Source of the DNA: G963677485 sp964519405
Lineage (GTDB): Bacteria > Armatimonadota > HRBIN16
Direction of reading: 5' to 3'
Length of the DNA stretch: 17,444 nt
Assembly (NCBI GenBank): GCA_964519405.1
Contig: CAZFLA010000068.1
Span: 1 to 17,444, forward strand
The notes beneath the pieces are model-generated. The model was not told where the DNA came from. It was given only the letters and a program-made list of their open reading frames with translations, and ran no database searches. Positions 1-7,640 of the stretch are shown piece after piece. Numbering within the stretch: the stretch's first letter is position 1; the number at the start of each line of letters is the position of its first letter. A program made the position numbers and the translations under genes.

Positions 1-565
1 TGTGACGGTCTGCTTCCAGAAGACACGACAGGCAGATATCGGTGGCTGTAAAATACCCATGCCCGCTGATGTCCGACCAAGCCTCTCGCAGCATCGGAAG
101 CGTATAGTCAGCCCAGTAGTTTACAAGATCGAGGTCACCGCATACCTTCACCCAGTGATTCTGCACAATCATTAGATAGTCAACCCCGTCTTCCAGCACG
201 GCTTCAAACAGCCTATCGAGCCACTTTTGCCGAAGCGGTAATTCAGCAGGTGATCCGACAATAACCTTCATCAAGGTACTCAGTGTATGAAAGACGGCTG
301 TTCCCAACGCTCCTGATGAAGAGTCTATATACTCCAGTGCTGGCCACATTCGCTCGCATAGCTGAACAACACCCTCTGCCGCCGCAACTGGCTCTTTGCG
401 TGCTGCTGACTTTATTTCTGTAACAGCTTCACTGAGTCTTTGAATCGCAAGAGATGAACCTCGCCAACCAAAAGCGCTGGCACGAAAATACTTCTTGAAA
501 ACCCATGGGTGTTTCAGTGCTTGTTTAGAGAGGTCCGACAGCGCGGAATTCCGTTTAGCATTCAT
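1..565 (-). CDS. Partial protein of unknown function (C-terminus outside window)
   Basis: An open frame runs from an ATG at 565 to the left edge without a stop, giving 188 residues of an incomplete protein. An in-frame TAG lies shortly upstream, so 565 is the first possible ATG. A weak GGTG lies about 6 bases before it. The N-terminus is basic and helical (MNAKRNSALSDLSK). It is followed by an alanine/glutamate-rich helical stretch, the run EYIDSSSGALG around residues 79-89, then WLDRLFEAVLEDGVDYL and a Trp- and Cys-containing helical part (CLSCLLEADRH) at the edge. No signal peptide, membrane segment or catalytic motif is visible. The pattern 'helix, DSSGxLG, DRLFEA..DGVDYL' reminds me of a widespread bacterial family of unknown function (possibly DUF6880), but I cannot confirm this. 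It may be transcribed separately from the upstream gene, because 144 bases separate them. Confidence 0.75.
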   Translation of the reverse strand, partial: MNAKRNSALSDLSKQALKHPWVFKKYFRASAFGWRGSSLAIQRLSEAVTEIKSAARKEPVAAAEGVVQLCERMWPALEYIDSSSGALGTAVFHTLSTLMKVIVGSPAELPLRQKWLDRLFEAVLEDGVDYLMIVQNHWVKVCGDLDLVNYWADYTLPMLREAWSDISGHGYFTATDICLSCLLEADRH

Positions 566-709
566 CTTGGCACCAAACTATTTATAGATTACGAACATGA
601 CTCGACAGCGTACCGTGGACTTGTTTAGGAACGTCCGAATTGTATAGCAACATAATACCAGCTCAGTCTGTTCACGTGATGCGACAATCCAACGATCTGG
701 CTAATGGTA
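566..709. other. Intergenic gap, no clear terminator
   Basis: These 144 bases separate the stop of the RarA-M20 fusion gene (710) from the start of the partial gene at 565. I see only a 4-bp imperfect stem (CCAG/TTGG) without a following T-run, so there is no convincing intrinsic terminator. The minus strand contains AT-rich stretches such as TATTATG and GCTATACAAT that could serve as a -10 box for the downstream gene, but I see no well-spaced -35 box. Confidence 0.3.
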
Positions 710-3484
710 TTAGTTGTCGTCTCCGGCTAGGCTGATGGCCATGCGTGTGACTAACTCGGTCAACTTCTGCATAGAGGCAACCGATATGCGTTCATCAGCC
801 ACGTGGCAGGAGCCGTCACCATCGAAATGGCTGCCAACCGCCACCAGATTTGGTGCTACTCTGGCATAGGTACCTCCGCCAATGGCCTGCGGCGGGGTTT
901 GGTCACCTGTAACATCCCGATAAACTGCTAATAGCTTCTGTATGATCTCGTTATCTTGAGGTATATACAGCGGAGGATTTATCGTTAATCGGGAGATTGT
1001 CATGCCGATATCTTCTACGAACTGTTTCTGAGTATACACCACAGAGTCGCATTCCACGGTTACTGGGCAGCGTTGATTTAATGCGGCGTTCATATCGCTG
1101 CCATCAAATGTGAACACACCCATGCAGCTTGTTAGGGCTCCGCTGACTTCATCATGGCAGGCCACACCGGTAGCCTTGCCATCTGTTGATTCCGCGATCT
1201 GTGCGATGACTGTCAGCCACGGATGGTTATCTATGCAGTCGGTTTGCTCCAGGGTTCGCAGCAAAATCGCAACAGCATTGATCCCTTCATCGGGTGTTGA
1301 ACCGTGCGCGGTCATGCCTGTTACCGTCAGTAATAACCCATCTTCTTTGGTCTCTATAGACAGTCGGTCTGGCTGAGGACAAGCTTTAAGCAGCGCTTGA
1401 TCACTGACCCCTTGAACGAAGGCCTGGGCCTTGTCGGGCACCATGTTCGCACGCTGACCACCCTCAGCCCACTTTATGGTGGCCCCAGAAGCTGGCTCAG
1501 ACTGGCTGGTGGAGATGATGATATTAATGATGCCTTTCTCCGCGAAGATCAACGGCCAATCGCCATCGGGGCTGAACCCGCACAGCGGAAGCTGCTTCTC
1601 AATGCCCCAGTAGTGGTTCATGCACTCCCAACCAGATTCCTCATCACCGCCAATGATTAACCGAATCTTGTGCTTTAAGGGCAGTCCCATTTCCTTGATG
1701 GCTCGCATCGCGAATAACGCAGCAATGATGGCGCCTTTATCATCTACTGTGCCTCGTCCATAAACATAATCATCAATCAGTTCACCGCCGAAGGGCTCCT
1801 GCGTCCAATTGTCACCTGCAGGCACAACATCGGCATGGGCTAGTATCGCGATGTAGTCTGGTGCATCGCCAAGCTCCATGTGCGCGGCGTATCCATCAAA
1901 CCGCTGGGCAGTTAACCCATAGGTTTCCGCCAAGGCCGATGCAAATTCAAGCGCATTGGCGATGTCGGCACCGAAAGGTGCTGCTGGAGCCGGCGTTGAT
2001 TTAACAGATGGGATTCGGATGAACTGCTGAAGTTGGTCGATAATCTCATCGGTGTGGCTCTGAATCCATTCAGATATCAATGATGATGTGGACATATCTT
2101 GTGGCTCCTGTTGCTGCGGTTTGATGGAAGGTGATGGTATGGTTGGGGTCGGCTGGACAGGCGCGACGCCATGGAGGGCATCCATACGCTTTTTGATGTT
2201 GGCTTCCCAACCCTGTTCAGTAGGTTGATAATACGGTGTTTGCCAGTTGCCGTCGGGAAGGTATTGCTGCGGTACCCAATGGCCGGGGTAGTCGTGCGGG
2301 TAGATGTAGTCACGCCCATGGCCCATCTTTTTCGCGCCTGAATATCCGGTGCTCTTTAGGTGCAGCGGAACGGGCGCGGTGGGCTGGGCATCCAAATCGG
2401 CTAACGCCTTATCGATGGCGAGATATGCGGCGTTGCTTTTCGGCGCCGATGCTAGATATGTCACCGCTTGCGCCAGAATGATGCGACCCTCCGGCATGCC
2501 GATCATCTCCACCGCCTGCATCGCAGCCACGGCAACAGAGATGCCGCGGGGATCCGCATTGCCGATGTCTTCCGAGGCTAGTATGATGAGCCTTCTGGCA
2601 ATAAACCGCGGGTCTTCGCCAGCCTTCAGCATACGGGCAAGGTAGTGCAGGGCGGCATCGGGATCCGAGCCCCTAACCGACTTAATGAACGCCGATATGG
2701 TGTGGTAATGCTCATCACCTTCACGGTCGTATCGGATGCTGCGCTGCTGCAGCACACTTTCGATATCCTCGGCATTGAGGTGCCGTATGCCATCGGCTTG
2801 AGGTTTTGTGAGTGTGACGGCTGTTTCCAACGTATTCAGCATCGAGCGTGCATCACCTGCTGCGAACCGTATCAGCAGTTGTTCTGCTGTGCTGTCCAGC
2901 TCTACAGGGATGCTGCCCAAACCTCGCTGTTCATCTGTCAGTGCTCGGTGTATCAACGCCGAAAGGTTGTCTGGCGACAGCTCTTGAAACTGGACAATAC
3001 GGCTGCGGCTCAACAGCGGGGAGATCACCGAGAAATAGGGGTTTTCTGTTGTTGCCCCTAGTAGGGTGATCGTTCCTTCCTCTACATGAGGCAGGAATGC
3101 ATCCTGCTGCGCCTTGTTGAAGCGGTGGATTTCATCGATGAACAAGATGGTTCTTTTTTGATACATCTGCAGGTTGCGTTTGGCCTCATCCATGGCCTTG
3201 CGCACTTCTGCGATACCGCTTGTGACGGCGCTGAACTCAACAAACCGATCCTTCGTTTTGGCCGCGACTATACGCGCCAGTGTGCTTTTGCCGCAGCCAG
3301 GAGGACCCCAGAAAATCACGGAGCCGAGACGATCCGCTTCAAGTTCCTTGCGAAGCACCGATTTGGCACCGAGTATCTGCTCCTGACCAACAAACTCGTC
3401 CATGTTTGTCGGCCTCATCCGTGCTGCGAGCGGTGCCGAAGCAAGGTTCTCCGTTGAGTATAGCGAATCGAATAAGTCAGGCAT
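710..3484 (-). CDS. rarA: RarA/MgsA AAA+ ATPase fused to M20 (PepV/Sapep-type) dipeptidase
   Basis: A single 924-residue frame joins two normally separate proteins. Residues 1-440 match replication-associated recombination protein A, a clamp-loader-like AAA+ ATPase acting at stalled forks: Walker A GPPGCGKST (60-68), Walker B ILFIDE (113-118), sensor 1 GATTEN (143-148), sensor 2 region AGDARSMLNTLE (about 209-220), and the family's C-terminal YPHDYPGHWVPQQYLPDG. The usual RarA length is about 420-450, so this half is complete. Residues 441-463 form a Pro/Gln-rich linker. Residues 464-924 match a complete M20 zinc peptidase: H550 and D552, GRGTVDDKG (577-585, bridging Asp 581), GGDEES with E615/E616, SPDGDWPL (Asp 640), AHGSTPDEG (His 727) and the C-terminal ligand H894. 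This resembles dinuclear-zinc dipeptidases such as PepV. It starts 6 bases after the panC stop and its SD is weak. A good SD precedes Met464, so the peptidase may also be made alone. I have not seen this combination in either family before. Confidence 0.9.
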   Translation of the reverse strand: MPDLFDSLYSTENLASAPLAARMRPTNMDEFVGQEQILGAKSVLRKELEADRLGSVIFWGPPGCGKSTLARIVAAKTKDRFVEFSAVTSGIAEVRKAMDEAKRNLQMYQKRTILFIDEIHRFNKAQQDAFLPHVEEGTITLLGATTENPYFSVISPLLSRSRIVQFQELSPDNLSALIHRALTDEQRGLGSIPVELDSTAEQLLIRFAAGDARSMLNTLETAVTLTKPQADGIRHLNAEDIESVLQQRSIRYDREGDEHYHTISAFIKSVRGSDPDAALHYLARMLKAGEDPRFIARRLIILASEDIGNADPRGISVAVAAMQAVEMIGMPEGRIILAQAVTYLASAPKSNAAYLAIDKALADLDAQPTAPVPLHLKSTGYSGAKKMGHGRDYIYPHDYPGHWVPQQYLPDGNWQTPYYQPTEQGWEANIKKRMDALHGVAPVQPTPTIPSPSIKPQQQEPQDMSTSSLISEWIQSHTDEIIDQLQQFIRIPSVKSTPAPAAPFGADIANALEFASALAETYGLTAQRFDGYAAHMELGDAPDYIAILAHADVVPAGDNWTQEPFGGELIDDYVYGRGTVDDKGAIIAALFAMRAIKEMGLPLKHKIRLIIGGDEESGWECMNHYWGIEKQLPLCGFSPDGDWPLIFAEKGIINIIISTSQSEPASGATIKWAEGGQRANMVPDKAQAFVQGVSDQALLKACPQPDRLSIETKEDGLLLTVTGMTAHGSTPDEGINAVAILLRTLEQTDCIDNHPWLTVIAQIAESTDGKATGVACHDEVSGALTSCMGVFTFDGSDMNAALNQRCPVTVECDSVVYTQKQFVEDIGMTISRLTINPPLYIPQDNEIIQKLLAVYRDVTGDQTPPQAIGGGTYARVAPNLVAVGSHFDGDGSCHVADERISVASMQKLTELVTRMAISLAGDDN
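2093..2109 (-). promoter_or_regulatory. Internal Shine-Dalgarno and ATG at the start of the M20 half
   Basis: Within the fused frame, the minus strand reads AGGAG (complement of 2105-2109), then 9 bases, then ATG at 2095-2093, which encodes Met464 of the fusion. The sequence following it (MSTSSLISEWIQSHTDEI) looks like a normal N-terminus of a PepV-type peptidase. This is a better ribosome binding site than the one before the fusion's own first ATG at 3484. It may allow a separate 461-residue peptidase to be translated in addition to the fusion, or it may be a relic of the unfused gene. Confidence 0.5.
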
Positions 3485-3490
3485 ACCGGT

Positions 3491-4348
3491 TTATGATTTT
3501 GGTTCTATGACTATGTTGTCGATAAGGCGGGTTTTACCGACTCGGCAAGCCACACAGATCACGGCACCTTCCGACAGGTTCTCAATCGGTGTAAGGTATT
3601 TTGGGTGCGAAATGCACACGTAGTCGATGCTTTTCACCCCTGATTCCGCCTCAATTGTGCGCTGCACATCGCTGCGGAGCTGCTCTGGATCGATACCCGG
3701 ATCGTCCACTGATCGCTGTTTTGCCTGCCGTAATGCTTGTGAGATCACCAGTGCGCTGTGCTTATCGGCGTCGCTGAGGTAGGTGTTGCGGCTGCTCATC
3801 GCCAAGCCGGTATCCTCTCGGATAATTGGGCATGGAACAATCTCCACTGGCATATTCAGGTCATTCACCATCTGCGATATGACGCGCAGCTGCTGGTAGT
3901 CCTTCATGCCAAAGAATGCCTTATTCGGCTGAACGATATTGAAGAGTTTGCAAACTACCGAGGCCACGCCAGCGAAGTGGGTGGGGCGGAAGATACCCTC
4001 CATGGGCATACTGACCTCTGCAACGGTGACGGTCGTTTGGTAGCCCGATGGATACATTTCCGATGGCTCTGGCGCAAAGATAACATCAACACCTGCATCC
4101 TCGGCAAGTTTGGCATCGCGATCAAGATCGCGAGGGTATGATGCCAGGTCCTCTGTGGGTGAAAACTGGGTGGGGTTGACAAACAGCGAAACCACGACGA
4201 CATCGCATTGCTGCTTCGCAGCTTTCATCAGCGAGATATGGCCATTGTGGAAGTATCCCATGGTGGGAACTAGCCCCACACTCTGCTGTTTTGCGCGTGC
4301 CTCGCTTACGAAGGCTCGTATCTCATCTATTGTCTTTACTATCTTCAT
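3491..4348 (-). CDS. panC: Pantothenate synthetase (pantoate--beta-alanine ligase)
   Basis: PanC condenses pantoate with beta-alanine using ATP, through a pantoyl-adenylate, in the cytoplasm. At 285 residues it has the family's usual length. Visible signatures are VPTMGYFHNGHISL (27-40, containing the HxGH nucleotide-binding motif), FVNPTQF (56-62), MEGIFRPTHFAGVASVV (116-132), FFGMKDYQQL (145-154) and REDTGLAMSSRN (177-188, the KMSKS-like loop). An in-frame TAA directly upstream leaves 4348 as the first usable ATG. The start lies 3 bases after the panB stop. A GAGGAG sits about 15 bases before it, further than ideal, so translation probably relies on coupling to panB. PanB makes the ketopantoate precursor, so the pairing is functionally sensible. 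The ketopantoate reductase (PanE) and aspartate decarboxylase (PanD) are not in this window. Confidence 0.96.
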   Translation of the reverse strand: MKIVKTIDEIRAFVSEARAKQQSVGLVPTMGYFHNGHISLMKAAKQQCDVVVVSLFVNPTQFSPTEDLASYPRDLDRDAKLAEDAGVDVIFAPEPSEMYPSGYQTTVTVAEVSMPMEGIFRPTHFAGVASVVCKLFNIVQPNKAFFGMKDYQQLRVISQMVNDLNMPVEIVPCPIIREDTGLAMSSRNTYLSDADKHSALVISQALRQAKQRSVDDPGIDPEQLRSDVQRTIEAESGVKSIDYVCISHPKYLTPIENLSEGAVICVACRVGKTRLIDNIVIEPKS

Positions 4349-4351
4349 GAT

Positions 4352-5164
4352 TTAAAACTCATTCTCCTCAGCAGGAAAATCACCTGCCTTAGTTTCCTTC
4401 ACATACTGGCTGATGGCATCCGTAAATAGCTGCCGGCCTTCAAGGTATCTCTTCGCGTGCTTGCGGGTTCGTGCTGGGCCAAAACCAAGAACATCGTGGA
4501 AGACCTGCACCTGACCATCGCAGCCGCGTCCGGCGCCGATGCCGATGGTGGGGATAGCCAGCTTCGCTGTTATCTGCTTAGCCAAGCTTGCTGGAATCAA
4601 CTCCAGCACAACCGCAAACGCACCGGCTTGCTGCACCGCGAGTGCGTCTTTAAGGAGCTGCTCTGCTTGATAATCCTCTGCCCCCTGCAGCCGGTTGCCG
4701 CCAAAGCTGTTGACACTTTGGGGTGTCATGCCGATGTGCCCGCACACGGGGATGCCTGCTTGGGTGATTCGGTATATCGCTTCGGCTTCGCGTTCGCCGC
4801 CTTCAAGCTTCACGGTTTCGCAGCCGGTTTGTTGGATGAGCCGGCCGGCATTGGTAAGCGCTTGTTCAACGCTAACCTGAAAACTCATAAATGGCATATC
4901 TACGATGGTCAGCGCCTTCGGTTTTGCACGTGCGACAGCTGAAGCGTGGCAGATCATATCGTCCATGGTGACGGGTATCGTGGAGCGATGGCCTAGCATC
5001 ACCATCCCTAAGGAATCGCCGATGAGTATGGAGTCGACTTCTGCGGCATCTGCACAACGCGCACCTTCATAGTCGTATGCTGTGAGCATCACGATGGGAC
5101 GTTGGCCTTTGAGTGCCATGAAATCGGGTACACGGATCTGTTTTCTGGTTGGAGGCTGGTTCAT
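4352..5164 (-). CDS. panB: 3-methyl-2-oxobutanoate hydroxymethyltransferase (ketopantoate hydroxymethyltransferase)
   Basis: PanB transfers a one-carbon unit from 5,10-methylene-tetrahydrofolate to 2-oxoisovalerate, giving ketopantoate, the first committed step of pantothenate synthesis. The protein is 270 residues, a normal length. MLTAYDYEGA (26-35) and ILIGDSLGMVMLGH (46-59) contain metal ligand Asp50. VDMPF (88-92) holds the second ligand, Asp89. VKLEGG (118-123) includes Glu121, and VVLELIP (185-191) holds the probable catalytic base Glu188. GIGAGRGCDGQVQVFHDVLG (208-227) is the family's C-terminal signature. The ATG at 5164 overlaps the preceding hemY stop (ATGA) and follows a strong SD (AAGGAAGG, 6 bases upstream), so this start is well supported. 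It is followed 3 bases later by panC. Confidence 0.96.
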   Translation of the reverse strand: MNQPPTRKQIRVPDFMALKGQRPIVMLTAYDYEGARCADAAEVDSILIGDSLGMVMLGHRSTIPVTMDDMICHASAVARAKPKALTIVDMPFMSFQVSVEQALTNAGRLIQQTGCETVKLEGGEREAEAIYRITQAGIPVCGHIGMTPQSVNSFGGNRLQGAEDYQAEQLLKDALAVQQAGAFAVVLELIPASLAKQITAKLAIPTIGIGAGRGCDGQVQVFHDVLGFGPARTRKHAKRYLEGRQLFTDAISQYVKETKAGDFPAEENEF

Positions 5165-6609
5165 GATGTGCCTTCCTTTCCGGGAGTGATGCCTACGAAC
5201 TTGCTGATTTTCTCAGCTTGAGCTCGTCCTTGCGTTATGCAGTCGGGAACTCCGATCCCTTTGTATGCTGCACCGGCAAGAAACACTCCATCAAGTTTAT
5301 ACAACTCATGCTCTATGCGTTCCACCTTCTGCAGGTGGCCGACATCGTATTGCGGTGTCGCGCAGACCCATCGGTGACATCGGCCGAACAACAGCTCGGA
5401 CTTGATGCCCATCAGCTTGCAGGCCTCTTGGTGGGTGCGATCGATGAGCTGCTGCTCACTCATTTCGCGAACCATGCCATCGTGTTTGGCATACCCAATA
5501 AAGAATCGGAACAGCGCAACATCCTCAGGAGCTCGATTCGGCCATTTCGTGTGGCTGTAAGTGCACCCGGTGATGAATGTGGGTTCCGAATGAGGCACAA
5601 GATACCCGCTGGAGCCTTCGGCGAATGCCGTTTCCGACCGGGGATACGCCAGCGATACCACCGCTGTGGAGGCATAGGAGATGTCATTGAGCTGCGAAGC
5701 AAGCGATTTTGAGCTGCTGCTAATCAGTGTTGAGGTGATGTATGCTGGCGTGCATAACAACACAGCGTCAGCGTATATGTCGTTGATGGCACCCGTGTCG
5801 TTCTGGGGTTCGGTGATGATTCGCCAGCGGTTGTTTATGCGATCTACGGATGTTACTTTGCAGTTAGATACCAGCGAGACATCCGTTAGCTGTTCGCACA
5901 ACCGGGTGACCAAACTGCCCATGCCTTGGGTAAATGTTTGGAAGGGCGCCATGGGTTTTCTGCTGCTTGCCGCGGCTTTCATGCGGCGTTCAAAGATCGC
6001 GCGGGTCATGCTGCCTTTTTCCGTTACCATTTTCCAGTAGGTGGGGTATATGGCCGCGGTGCTCATGCAGTGCGGATCGCCGTTATGCACCCCTGCCATC
6101 ATGGGAGCCGCAAACCGATTGGTGAACTCGGCCCCAAACCGGCTTGACAAGAAATTAAAGAGTGATTGATCGTGTAACGAGTTGTTGTGCTTAACAAGAC
6201 CCTCTAAACAGGCGCGAAACTTACCCAATGGGCTTAGGAAACTGGCCTTCCACAGCGCTTCTGGTTTCGAAGGCACAAGGCTCACCAGCTCGTAAGGCAC
6301 CTGATGCAGTTTTGATCGATGCATCATATAGAAGCGCTTGACGAGTGACCCCGATAGCTGGTCTTCCATACCAAGCTCACGGGCAAGGGTGATGCATCCC
6401 GGTTTCTGTGCCATGAAACTATCGGGACCAGTTTCAATGAGGCAGCCGTTGAGCTGTTCGGTGCCGACCTTCCCACCAAAGCGTGGTTCACGATCTATGA
6501 CGATGATATCGAGGGAGGAACCGGACTTCCGGCAGTTTTGCTGTAGTTGGTATGCTGCGCTAAGACCGGTTACGCCGCCGCCTATGATCACTACTGTATT
6601 CTGCGGCAT
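5161..6609 (-). CDS. hemY: Protoporphyrinogen/coproporphyrinogen oxidase, HemY (CgoX) type
   Basis: This is an FAD-dependent six-electron oxidase of the porphyrinogen oxidase family, 482 residues long. The N-terminal dinucleotide fold is clear: VVIIGGGVTGLSAAYQL (6-22, GxGxxG), then a strand ending in IVIDREPRFGGKVGT that contacts FAD. ETGPDSFM follows, and the C-terminal FAD motif GVFLAGAAYKGIGVPDCI precedes the end. The central region (RFAAPMMAGVHNGDP) is typical of HemY. In many Gram-positive-related phyla this enzyme oxidises coproporphyrinogen III rather than protoporphyrinogen IX, and the sequence alone does not settle which applies. No membrane segment is evident. The start at 6609 overlaps the hemE stop by one base (TAATG), with a GGAG 9 bases upstream inside hemE. 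The stop overlaps panB by four bases. No ferrochelatase or coproheme decarboxylase gene is in this window. Confidence 0.93.
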   Translation of the reverse strand: MPQNTVVIIGGGVTGLSAAYQLQQNCRKSGSSLDIIVIDREPRFGGKVGTEQLNGCLIETGPDSFMAQKPGCITLARELGMEDQLSGSLVKRFYMMHRSKLHQVPYELVSLVPSKPEALWKASFLSPLGKFRACLEGLVKHNNSLHDQSLFNFLSSRFGAEFTNRFAAPMMAGVHNGDPHCMSTAAIYPTYWKMVTEKGSMTRAIFERRMKAAASSRKPMAPFQTFTQGMGSLVTRLCEQLTDVSLVSNCKVTSVDRINNRWRIITEPQNDTGAINDIYADAVLLCTPAYITSTLISSSSKSLASQLNDISYASTAVVSLAYPRSETAFAEGSSGYLVPHSEPTFITGCTYSHTKWPNRAPEDVALFRFFIGYAKHDGMVREMSEQQLIDRTHQEACKLMGIKSELLFGRCHRWVCATPQYDVGHLQKVERIEHELYKLDGVFLAGAAYKGIGVPDCITQGRAQAEKISKFVGITPGKEGTS

Positions 6610-7640
6610 TAGCGGCGGCTCCGTTCGTGCACATACTCAACGAGGTTGTTCAATACATCCGGGTCGGTGGAGGGCATGATACCGTGTCCCAGATTAAAGA
6701 TGTGACCCGGCAACTGCATTCCTTCGGTGATCACTTGTTCGGCATGATGCAGGCAGATATCTGTGCCAGCCAGCAGGCTGGTTGGGTCTAGGTTGCCTTG
6801 CAGCGCGATGCTGTCGCCAACTTGCTGTGCGGCTTGCGGCAGTGTTACCCGCCAATCGACACCGAGCACATCGGCGCCGAGTTCACGCAAGCAGGGGTAG
6901 AGATGCGAAGCACCTACCGCGAAGTAGATCACGGGCACACCCATTTGGTGCAGAGTCTTGATAATGCGCTGCACCCAAGGCTGCACATGGCGCCGGTAGG
7001 TATGCTCGTTGAGTGCACCCGCCCAGCTATCAAATAACTGAACAGCCGAAGCACCTGCTTTAATCTGTGCCAGAAGGCATTTACAGATGGATTGCTCTAG
7101 GTAATCCATCAATCGGGCCCAGAGTTCGGGTTGAGCCATGATCATGGTTCTTGTTTTGGCATAATCACGGCTGGGTTTGCCCTCGATTAAGTAACTCGCC
7201 ATGGTAAATGGTGCTCCGCAGAAGCCGATGAGCGGTACCTGCAGCTGCGCTGTCAGTGACTTGACGCTTTCGGTGACAAAGGGCAGCGCCTGTTCGGCAT
7301 TAAAGTCCACCAAGCGGCTGACATCATCATCGCACGTTAGCGGATGAGTGATGACCGGTCCCACGCCCTCTTTCAGCTCGAAATCGACGCCCATTGCGAT
7401 ATATGGCACCGTAAGGTCGCTGAAAAGTATCGCAGCATCCATATCGCATCGCTTAAGCGGCATGAGTGATATCTCAACTGCCAGTTCAGGAGTAGTGCAG
7501 CACTGCACCATCGTATGCTTTTTGCGAAGCTCGCGATACTCGGGCAGAAACCTTCCGGCTTGACGCATGACCCAGATCGGCGTGCAGTCCACCGCTTCTC
7601 TTTTACAGGCATTAAGGAACCGCTGTCTTACATTAGTCAT
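6609..7640 (-). CDS. hemE: Uroporphyrinogen decarboxylase
   Basis: HemE removes four carboxyl groups from uroporphyrinogen III to give coproporphyrinogen III in the cytoplasm. I place the start at 7640, giving 343 residues with the family-standard beginning MTNVRQRFLNACKRE. The frame is open further up, to an ATG at 7730, but those 30 extra Arg-rich residues only overlap hemL. The ATG at 7640 shares one base with the hemL stop (TAATG), and an AGG lies 10 bases upstream. Signatures include PIWVMRQAGRFLPEYR (near residues 21-36, carrying substrate-binding arginines), AAILFSDLTVPYIAMG with the conserved catalytic-site Asp, GFCGAPFTMASYLIEG, QLFDSWAG, ALQGNLDP and FNLGHGI near the end. It sits between hemL and hemY, consistent with a heme biosynthesis cluster. 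Confidence 0.96.
   Translation of the reverse strand: MTNVRQRFLNACKREAVDCTPIWVMRQAGRFLPEYRELRKKHTMVQCCTTPELAVEISLMPLKRCDMDAAILFSDLTVPYIAMGVDFELKEGVGPVITHPLTCDDDVSRLVDFNAEQALPFVTESVKSLTAQLQVPLIGFCGAPFTMASYLIEGKPSRDYAKTRTMIMAQPELWARLMDYLEQSICKCLLAQIKAGASAVQLFDSWAGALNEHTYRRHVQPWVQRIIKTLHQMGVPVIYFAVGASHLYPCLRELGADVLGVDWRVTLPQAAQQVGDSIALQGNLDPTSLLAGTDICLHHAEQVITEGMQLPGHIFNLGHGIMPSTDPDVLNNLVEYVHERSRR

Noticed and set aside
660..709. Hairpin after the fusion gene as an intrinsic terminator
   Set aside because: The stem is only 4 bp with a wobble pair and there is no T-run after it.
2645..3457. Plus-strand frames of 138 and 123 codons opposite the RarA half
   Set aside because: They lie antisense to well-conserved Walker and sensor motifs, have no RBS or recognisable domain, and are Cys/Arg-rich as expected for shadow frames.
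4349..4366. A five-codon mini-ORF ending in ATGA over the panC start, as a leader peptide
   Set aside because: Its GAGGAG is only one base from its ATG, too close to work as an SD, and it lies inside the panB end. Coincidence is more likely.
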